Shown: piece after piece, positions 54,396-64,000 of the stretch
Layout: each line of letters opens with the position of its first letter
Position numbering within the stretch: position 1 is the stretch's first letter
Source of the DNA: Knoxdaviesia capensis
Lineage: Eukaryota > Ascomycota > Sordariomycetes > Microascales > Gondwanamycetaceae
NCBI GenBank assembly: GCA_001510575.1
Contig: LNGK01000002.1
Span: forward strand, 2,468,144-2,532,143
DNA length: 64,000 bases
Direction: 5' to 3'
Made by a program: the position numbers and the translations under genes
The notes under the pieces: generated by a model
Database searches by the model: none
What the model was told of the DNA's origin: nothing
Seen by the model: the letters and a program-made list of their open reading frames with translations, nothing else

Positions 54396-57300
54396 GTCTG
54401 ACGGATCTTAAGCGATGGTAGTGCAGTCTCCCACACCTAGACATCTCGAGTCCCGCCCTTTCAGTTGTCCAGGGATCTGGTGATCTAGAGGTAGAGACAG
54501 AAAAGGCCAAGGATACCTGAGAAGGCTGTTCCATCCTGACGATTGATCCGAGAAACATGTTTGGATTATAACGAGTCCGTGGGGGATGAAATCTGTCGCC
54601 GGACTTGTGCTGGGACGAGAGATCATCGTCATAGGAGGAGCAGAGTCAACGAGGACATGATTATTCTTTGCAGGCAACATATTCGCAAAAGTGTTTATCT
54701 TTTTTTTCTTCTTTTGTTACATATTTCTACTATTTATCTCTCATTTACTCTTTCTTCTCTCTTCTAATCGCAGTAGATTCAGGTACGCATCCATCATTTA
54801 TCGCCTGCCACTCTAGCCGCGCTCGGGTGCTTGCTCGCGCGTGTACATTCAATTTCACAGACAGAAAGGCATCAGTGAATCCCGAAGTCTCACCTGTGAC
54901 TGACGCAAGCTTTTCAAGTCCTCACAATTACATGATTCCATCTTTGTTGCTCTCCGTGTATACGGGTCGTTGCTGTTTTCCTTCGAGACTCAGTTCCTTG
55001 GCCGAGTTCATCTTCATCGACTCTCCGCAGAAGCCTGTCTTTTTTTATCCTTCTACCCCGTGTGTGTTCATAGCTTTCCACCCGGCTATCTCGTTCCCCA
55101 AGGGCTGCTTTCAGGAATTTGCACGATGTGGAGAACCGAGAAAACCTTACGGCAGGCATGCTCTAGAAGGACCATCTTCAACCACTCTGGGCCTCAATGG
55201 GACCTCTGGAATTGAGCAATGTTTCATCCGATGTTGTGTCATTAGAATAGGTTTCCCTAACGACATAATAAGTTTCCTTTTATTTATGTGTCAGGCGAAT
55301 GATGCTGGAATGGAATGGTGTGTAGATATGATTATGGAATTCGGAGGGAAGTTCGTGACGAAAACAGACAGTTAGGGTTAACCCGCAATCATTGATTAGG
55401 GTTGATCCCCGTTTCTATCTTCTCTCGACCACAGCCCTTCGTTCAAGAGTTGCTGATATCCGAGTCAATAGTGCATAATGCCCGTGTGCCTTGTCTCTTC
55501 TATCATCCCCAAGCGTCGGCCGTTACTTCGTCCATAATCCCTATAGGGCAACATGCATTGAAGATGATGATATACTTGCCCAGTGCAGGATAAAGCTCCG
55601 GCTTGTTTACCTGCTTATCATAGCGGTACACAAGCACTAATGCCTCCATTCACGTAAGGGGGAGTCCAATTGTTCTAGGGCTTGTTTATTTTTGGAAGAG
55701 GGGGGAGAAAGCTTCTCGCGATTTCTTTTGCGCACACCGTGCCCGGCGTGTGTAGACACCAGCATTCCGGCAGGCTGCGTGAAGAGCCAATGTTCTCTTT
55801 CGCAGCCAAGACAAGGGGTGAAGGTAACCCGATTGTGCAGCGTAGAGAATAGAGAGAAGTCTCGCCTGCGTCTCCGTTGACTAAAGAATGTCCAGCGGAT
55901 GAAAGCTGGAGAGAGATGCAGCCCACTCAACAGCCCTTGAGTGGGAGAACGATGAAAGTCTAGCTGCAAGGGGGTGTAAGCGAAGAAGAACGGTAACAGG
56001 GAGGGCGGGATGGTAGGAAAAACGCGAGCTGACACGGAACGAAAGGGAAATCATTGAGCAGGAAGACATATGCACAACATCCTCCTGATGGGTGCGTGGA
56101 AAGGAAGAGGGTATCACAGTACGTGGCCTTCCCCTTCGAGTCCTGTGAAGATTAGAAATCATTCCCCTGTTTTGCACAACCTGGCCCGAGCTTGGCCGCG
56201 GAAAACGAAACTCAATGGTCCGGAAATACGACGTGAAAATCTCACTCTCCGGGACATGCTCAAGGTGCCAGGAAGGATAATAACAGTGAGATGCAGCAGC
56301 GTAAGGCAGAGTTGAGCGGCTGCGGCAGATAAGGGAAATCGGGGTGGTGGGCTTTGTTGAGAGGCTGCAGCAGCAAATACACGCCCCCTTCATATTCGTC
56401 CCTCACCACTCACCACTCACCACTCACACGAAGAGGAATATGGCAGAGACTCACTTCTCACAAGCCGGGTCTTTCCAAAAGACAACAAAATAGCAAGAAC
56501 GCCTCTCCGGATAAGGTCGTAAGTTTCTGCTGTGCAACGAGATTGTCTCTAGGCCCCGAGATGCGACCGAAACTTCTCGACATTATTAGCAAGTAAGACA
56601 TCGCAATAAACGAGAAGGAGACTCACACCCATTTGACTTGTTCTCCCTGCGGCTTGCGGTCTCCCTTCCATTGCCTCTTTGGGGGTGTTGCTGCAAATGA
56701 TGGTCTGCACAAAGTTCATTCCTGGAGGATTGGAGGGGAGAGGAGGAGGAGGAGGAGGAGGGCGGAAGATGTAGACAAGATGTATCCATGCCCGTCGTGG
56801 AAGTCTGGCCCGGCCGCGGGACACTGACTCTAGTCCAGATAAAACAGACATAGAAAGTCAAAGATACCCACTCGTACCGATTGATCGCCCACCATGCACC
56901 TGAAGAAACAAAGAAGCCTGCACATTTCGCCTAAGGGAAGTCAATCAAAACTGGGTCTATGTCCGTAGCTTGTCGCGGAACCTTTAGATAAAGAGCCACA
57001 ATTGGCCCAGTATTATGGTCAGAAATGGACGAATTCCTGGTAGGCTAGTGGAGAGTGCTGGCAGCCAGCAGAGAACGGAAGATGAGAAATAAGACAGCCA
57101 GAAGCAACCAATGCTCTAGGCCCGTTGGCGTCCTGCACCTTGAAGGTGTAGGGTACAGCAGACTGCATGAATCCAGCTTCTCTAGTTTGCCAACTTTACA
57201 ACAGGAGAAGCTGTTAAAAGCTGCATGTCTCGGTGGAAATCTAAGTGGCAGGTAGACTTTGATCTGGCAGTTGAACAAGTTGTCCAGCACACAGAAGCCC

Positions 57301-60300
57301 AGTGAAGGACAGAAGGCGTTAATTGAGAGAACGGCAAACAGCCAGAGGCGTCGAGAGTGATTACCGAAGGAGATACGAACTCAGATCGGCGATAGGTTCC
57401 AGCCTCATGGAGCAGAACAAGGCTGGGGGCCAGTAAATATAGAACACAACACTTGGGCGAGGACAAAGACAGCCAGACAAGGATACCGGTGGTTTCAGTG
57501 CAGGTGCCACACACCGCACACAGCCGGCAGCTTATTTTCTTTTCTTTTCCCCAAGTGCGGTATGGCAGGATACGACAGAAGCTCCGCCAGGGGCAAGAGA
57601 CCAGAAGAAGTCCCGGCCACCAACAGGAGAAGAACACAGCGGGCCAGCCAGTAGCAGACAGCCGTCCGCAGTCGTAAAAAAGGAAAAACACTGCTGTGCC
57701 TTGAAGAGTTGGTGTGGGGGTGCGGGAGACAGAGTGACGGTAAGAGTGAGCACGGAACGGCGAAGCAGCACCCAGCAAGGCGCCGTTCTATACCCGCCGA
57801 ATATGTAAGAATAGAGTCGGGGAGTCTTTCTAGCAGGGCGGCTCCAGCTGCTGTGTATGTGGTGGCTTCCTGCAGCAGAGGCACAGATGTGATACCAAAA
57901 GCGCCATGATGACGGAGGTCCGGGGTCCAGAGATTTCTGTCTCACGAAACAAAATGCGCCGGCCTTTGTGTCTCCTGCTTCCTGTCTGTGCTTTAGGTCA
58001 TGGTCTCAACACTGATAGGTACGCCTCTGTTAGCAGCCAAAAGTATTGATGATAACAACGACAATATTAGCTATCTTGAAGACATGCATCTATCATAGAC
58101 AACCAGAAGCGGCAGTGCATGGAGACTTGCAATGTTGTCTGGGTATGTACCAGTGGGGCACGGGCAAACTGCCACTGAGATATTTCTGGTCTGCATAGGC
58201 GATGTCAAACCGGTTTTGACAGCAGTTTGGGTGGTGGTCGAGATGGCGGCGGTTCAGCTGCACTGGTGAGGCTAAAGCTCGTTCGAGCTTTTGGACCCGA
58301 AGCAGTCCGGACCTGTGAAAGAAAAATGGGCCCTATCTGGTTTCTGTTCTATCACATTCCTTTCAGCCTTCGCTATTCTTCGTGTTCTTTTCCTGTTGTG
58401 CGTCCATGCTGTCGTTATACGGCACATGAGACTCTGTAGTCTGTTGTCCTTCTGATGTTGAGGACCGTAGAATCATGCTTAGCCAAAGCAATGGTACCCT
58501 CGTTGCACAGGAATCAAGACTGTAACGTCGGCGAAGAAGGTCCAGCGGCTCGGGTGCATTAGGATGTTCTAAGCGTCACCACGGCCGCATAGATGGAAGC
58601 AAAGGTCTATGCCGACTTGTTTCAACTACCGGCATTTGGAGGCTCTGTGCTTTCTTTGTCGATTCTGCCGGTGACCACGGGCATTATCTTGATGAGTGGC
58701 AGGGACTCCTCCCTGCTCAAGCAATGCAATGGCATCAGCATTGCATTGCATAGAGGAGTTTGACGCCAATCCGCTTTTGTATACACACACAAAAAAAAAG
58801 AGCGTTAAGCACACGGAGATCCCGAAAGAAAGTCAGGAGGGGGGGGGTGGAAGTCAACTGCATAATGTGTTCGTATGTCCAGTATATCGCTTCTTGGTAC
58901 ACTGACAACACAAAGCACATGCCTGCGATGGTAATCCGGATTCGATGGGATACTTGACCGTACGGCTGAAAGGCGCCATACTCAAGCAAGTCACCAAGGC
59001 GGGCATGTTGAGAGAGAGAGAGAGAGAGAGACAGAGAGACAGTACTGCAACAGCGGAGGATTAGTGAAGGGTTGTGTGAGATCTGAGGTATCTTGTATTT
59101 CTCGCCCTGCACATTCCTTCTCGGCAGTGAGATAAAGCTCCGCTCCACCAACACCGTTGTTTGGAAACCTGTCAGCGAACTATTGGTACTCGTAGATGTC
59201 CCTGGCATAGCATCTGCTGCTTTAGGCTTGTGTACGCGTAGAATCGGTGTGGTTGCCCTTGTGCTATCAGGAAAGACGATTGTTAGTGGTGTGGAATACA
59301 TAGGAGGAGCTTTTCATGCTATGATGGGCATTTTGCAGGCGGGCGGGAAGCATTCTAGGAGAAATGTCAATGGAGAGGAGTAGAACGTCTTCGATACGAG
59401 CCTGGTCCTTTGGTTTAAGGACAAGCGGGTGATTTCGTTGTCTTGGACCATGATCCGGATCGATATATTCAATTACCTCTTCTCCTCGGCTGGACATACC
59501 TGTGTTCGGCCGAGCAGACTTGCATGCTATGTCTCTCAACCAGCTGATACTGAAGGAGATGTTCCATCACCCCCAGCCGGAGCTGATACAGCATGAAGTC
59601 GTATGCCCGGAGTAGAATTCCACAGCCAGCAACACCCCGCCGAAGCTGAAGAGATAGAAAAGATAATAACACCTGAGAGTCGAATAATGAAACGTCAGCA
59701 GTGTGCCAGATCAGCCACAAGAGGCTTCAACATCTGGCTGGAGGGCGTAGTCGATGGCAGAAGATAATAAAAACTCAAAGGTCCGACACAATCAGCTGAA
59801 TGAGAACTGGTGATAGTTTCACCTCATCGCAATTGTAAAGAGACGATTTGAGATGGCTTGGAAGGTGAAAATCATTTGTCATCTATGCCCGTTAAGCCAA
59901 CATACAAGGAAGGTGCATGTGTGTCCAAACCCGTGGCATGACCGTATAGTTGCATTCACCGATATATGGAGTTAGTGAGAATATGCGCTTAAGGGGGTGG
60001 TAATTTCACAGGGTGCATGCATGGCTTTGGAGATGGCTTCAACAGGTAAAACTTGGGTCTCACTCAGCCCACAAGAGTAAAAGAAGAGGATATTCACCAG
60101 GAAAAGTATTAAACAGCAAGAATAAATGAAATCTCCCCCAAAATAAAAATACCACCATGGGCATAGGTATATATTGTCAAAGCTCCAATAGCTTCAGCCA
60201 ATGGGAAACACCAGCAATTCCCTTTCGAGTAATTCGGAGGATTTCGAGTTTCAGTGATTCTGGGGTCAAGAAGGCCACTAAACTCTCCCTTCCAGCCAGC

Positions 60301-63300
60301 CAAAGCTGTGTTTCGCGGTCTATGTACAGGCAGACTCAAGCGAAAGAAGGCCAGGAAACCCAGATACAGTTTAGCTTCAGAAATATTGAAGCGAAGCCTC
60401 AAGATGCCTCTTTGAATCTTACGTGTGATTTCTAATTCAATTCAAGAGCATGCGGCGGTGAGCTGTGCATCCTAGTTCCCAGTCAATAGGTGTGATATGA
60501 GGAGTTGTTGATCTCTGACTCTGAGAGAAACATATGGCCACCATGGGAGGCCTATAATTGTTTCTCGCGCAGGTCAGAATCACTTGTTGATGCCCAAAAT
60601 GGGCTTCTGTCTTTGGCCAACTTCTGCCCCAGAGACCTCCTCTGCCAACCTCACTCTCACATGCTCCAGAGCTCCAGAGTGTTTGCCGGGCCTGATTAAT
60701 AGTTTAGGTCCAGCTGTCTCCCTCGCCGTCTCCCTGTCTGTGCCGCGCCCTCGTACTGACTCCCCGATCTCCACCGGAGATCCACCCCTGAGTCACTGTG
60801 TCATCCCTGCTGTATCTATCCGACTGGCCTTTTGGGCAGCGATCGCCGTGTCAAAGACAAGCCCTCACTCAAGAGGATCTCAAGCTCCATTAACACAGCT
60901 TCGCCGTGAAGCCAGTTCTTGGGCTATTCCCTTTAGCCTCTAGGCTCACCGATAGCCAGCGTGGAAAACTCGAGACAAAGCAGGTTCATCTGTTTCTAGC
61001 ACCATGTCGCGACCGCTATCCAGCCCTGGATAGCTGAGTGTGGTGCATGTTTTCAGGTTGAGATGCAAGTGCCTGTTTCTGTACTGCATGTTCCAACTTT
61101 TCGGCCGGGACAAGATGGGGGTCATAGTCTTAGATAGAGCAGCAGACAGACGACATAGGCAATCTCAAGACAGAGGGCGAGAGCCAAATCTCCCTATCAT
61201 TTCTGAAGCGGTGAAAGTGTTGACTCACCAATGGGCCCTTGACTTTCTGTTCCAGGGGCCATGCCAAGCGCAGCCTGAGGTGCGTATAAGTCAACTCCCT
61301 GTTCTGGATATTGTACTGTATGTTGTTTTTTCTTCCAGTGATAGTCCTCGTTCACATTGTAAGTGCATTCTGAGACCGGGATCTCTTCCCATTGCTGATT
61401 CTTTGTTGTTTGTACCCACCGAACATCTCAGTGGGCAGATCACTGATACATATGTGCTCCTTTATGCATCTTTCCTTTGCTACAACATTCTATACATGTA
61501 CACAGCTGTGAGAAGCCGGCAAATCAGTTAATGTCACATCAGCGTTCTGTCTAGAAATGACTTTGAACATGTACTTTCCAATGTATCTATGCTAGTGCTT
61601 CTCTTGATCCAAGATCCACCCTTAATCCACATCACACCTGTGTGTCTGTTCCTTTCCTCGCCATGTCTCTCTGTCGCTCACCCAACACGCACCGCACAAA
61701 ACACGGTTTCATCCACCACATGAGTGATCAAGGCTTTCTCACACCCTCACCAGCTCGGAATCTCGGTCGTAGGCTTGGAAGACCTCTCGGTTGATGCGAA
61801 GGCTTGCTCCGAGCTTTTCCAAGACGCCATCTTATGCCGGAGTGTGCAAATAAACGCCATGGTTATGTCTCTACAGTAGACCGATGTCATGGAGAAACTG
61901 TGCCCGCTCCGGTGTTGTGGCCCGAGGTAGCAATCGATGGGTGGGATCCCACGGCATCGGGGTGTTTGGTGATATTTGTCCCCCGTTACTAGCGCAGACA
62001 TTGCATTTGCGCTCCCAAATGTGCAACCTCCAAGAGAGCCATGTATGATATGGCCGATATCGCACGTTTGACTCCATTGCGGTATCGCAACCCTCGTGAT
62101 AAACAACTGGCGTGTATTAGGACATCCTGCCTGACCACATCCGAAACAGCACACATCACTGGGAGGACACAGCAGCGTTGTCTGGATGGGTGGAACGAAG
62201 CCAGGCACAACCCCATCACTCGGCGCAGATGGAATTTACACTTTGGTACTGAGGAAACCTCGTCTATCGCCCCGTTCATCCCGCTTACTGGGTGTCTCAC
62301 CAAATCAGGATACGATGTGTGTCGTAACCCCAAGCCATGTGTGTAAGGGAAAACACACCAAAAAGTGAATTTCCGGAAAACGCACACCCCTTCAACGTGC
62401 TAATAATGGCCGCAAAGAATTATATTCGGCACATGTGCCCTCAAAAAGAAGGCATCGCTGTGTAGTTAGGTCCACCTTCACCTTTACTTGACATCTCTAT
62501 CGTGTCGATATTCATTCAGAACTCACGTAGCTCCGGGGCGTGGGTCGCTATACGCAGTGTGCTTTCAGTAACTTGACATCAAGCTACAGTTAAGTGGGCA
62601 GACCTCAAGACGACATGCGTTGGTATAATATCTGGCCATCATATTACATCTTGCTTTTTTTAAGCAGTTCACTCAACCGCGCACCCAATCCCGCTTCGTA
62701 CGCGAGATAAATTAGTTGAGGTGTCGTTATATCCCCTACGTATTCACTGCATAGCAATATCCCATGGTTCGTTTGACGGTAGAAGTCGACGCCTGTGCTT
62801 TTTGAAAGGGGGTGAAGGGTGTGAGTTCCTGTATCCGGGGAGCAAAGATTATGGGTGATCTCTTCCCGTGTCCGCATTGTCACTGCACATGAAAGTGCCC
62901 AAGACAGAGATGAAGCGAACTGGAAAGATGCTATCAAAAGCATCAAATATACCAGCTCAATAACCAGTTTCTCCGTGCACCTTTCTCCATATGGCAGGTT
63001 TTGCCAAGATCTGGAGAACGAAGCGGCCCGTACTCTCCAGGTTGCTACATATATGGATTAAACTACCAGCAACAATTATTGATCTATTCATAGACTATGA
63101 CGGATTATCATTTATCAAGTCGTCTCCCTTCTGGATGAACTTTTGCTCCGGTGCCGATTGGCATTCCGATAAGCTCGTGAACTCCAAGCAGTCGTCGTTA
63201 GGCCGGGAGAACGTTATATGGAAATGATTCGGTTTCAGCATCCGGGAATCCAACATCTTGACGAAGGGAATAATCTCCCTACACCAAGTGGGACCCCATA

Positions 63301-64000
63301 CACAATGTGCAGGCGCTATTGGGTCCCCATCTCAGAGCAGGACTCGCCCGGCCATGCTTTTACACAGGGTCAGGGAAGTGGATTATGCTGCTGTCAAGCG
63401 ATCGTATGTTCCACAGGGAGGCATTAGGTTTGAACATCACCACTTAATGATGTGTTCTCCGAGTAGGACGACGATGATTTCCGAGCTATCGTGGGCAGTA
63501 AAGTGGCTGCGGCCCGGACAGTTAGCTGTTGTGTTTTGTCGTCTAGCTTGACCGTGAGGCGTTCTTTTTGGTTCTTGTTTCAACTTGACGGATTAGAATC
63601 GGTTGCTGCTCATGATAGCATCTTCTCTGTTTCTGTTTCGCGGCTTCGTTTGCAAAAGCTACAATGTCTCACTGTAGGATCTAGCGTTTCGTGCATTCAG
63701 AACAATTTCACTTCGGCGTTCAAGAGACAAGTATCAAAGCCACTGAGTGATGAGCCATGTTGTGGCTGTCAGGTAGTGAATGAATCGCATCTTGCAAGTT
63801 TAGGTGAACTTCAATTCATTCTATCAGCAAAAGATTGACGATGGATCTTGGTGAGGTAGCAGACTTTCGACGATAGCAGAACCCTGATATCCGAGCATAA
63901 TGAGAGTTAAACCGCACAGAGACTAAACAGCAGATTCCATTGCTACCTTGGTCCCTACATGTAAATACAAACTTGAAGATCAGTTGTTTTTGGCGAACAT
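54396..64000. other. 9.6-kb gene-free right flank
   Basis: I examined both strands and found no frame with recognisable domains or a coherent set of splice junctions. Frames of 100-235 codons exist (for example 54668-55375 +, 57182-57778 -, 61747-62208 -), but their composition is atypical and they match no family I know. A (GA)n tract sits at 59010-59030. The region may hold lineage-specific or non-coding transcripts, or heavily decayed elements. Confidence 0.5.
59010..59030. repeat. (GA)n microsatellite
   Basis: About 10 GA units in the gene-free right flank. Confidence 0.9.

Noticed and set aside
62644..62946. Possible ankyrin-like fragment on the minus strand
   Set aside because: The TPxxYLAYEAGL stretch is suggestive, but the repeat consensus around it is not met and there is only one copy.

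Overview
This is a stretch of filamentous ascomycete nuclear DNA. The evidence is short spliceosomal introns (54-233 bp) with GTRAGT-type donors and CTAAC or TACTAAC branch points, a fungal mitochondrial ribosomal protein (MRPL20), a HET/NB-ARC incompatibility-type gene remnant, a CFEM-like surface protein and a Fet3-type multicopper oxidase. An Aspergillus/Penicillium-like (Eurotiomycete) origin is my best guess, from protein flavour only. Exon structures were worked out by hand from reading frame, splice sites and family sequence conservation.

Layout. 1-4247: no gene. 4248-6672 (-): CCR4-NOT subunit NOT3, three exons. 7763-8680 (+): D-aminoacyl-tRNA deacylase DTD1, five exons including a 7-nt first exon. 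8872-8975 (+): intron-containing tRNA-Ser(CGA). 10510-11845 (+): cyclophilin-40 (CPR6). 12649-16932 (-): large RasGAP with PH-like and C2 regions. 21833-22903 (-): disordered fungal protein. 26283-26984 (+): MRPL20. 27478-29138 (-): four-exon cysteine-rich protein of unknown function. 29853-31325 (-): decayed HET/NB-ARC gene. 32018-33528 (+): PIN/auxin-efflux-type membrane transporter. 33965-34795 (-): basic fungal protein of unknown function. 36554-39198 (-): BZZ1 (F-BAR, C1, two SH3). 40639-42370 (+): DEAD-box helicase DBP5. 44553-47088 (+): CFEM-like single-pass membrane protein with a long polyQ/proline-rich tail. 52308-54395 (+): secreted multicopper oxidase. 54396-64000: no gene I can support.

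The left and central parts are housekeeping: mRNA decay (NOT3), mRNA export (DBP5), tRNA quality control (DTD1 beside a tRNA gene), Hsp90 co-chaperone (CPR6), Ras-type GTPase and actin control (RasGAP, BZZ1), and mitochondrial translation (MRPL20). They are single genes, not a pathway cluster. The right third (47-64 kb) is gene-poor and looks accessory. It holds one oxidase, a two-copy tandem repeat of about 392 bp and long unannotatable stretches. I found no CRISPR array, intact transposon or biosynthetic cluster. The most unusual items are the cysteine-rich protein, the HET/NB-ARC remnant, the oxidase (25-nt exon, no membrane anchor, apparent loss of a Fet3 iron ligand), the CFEM-like receptor-shaped protein and the tandem repeat.
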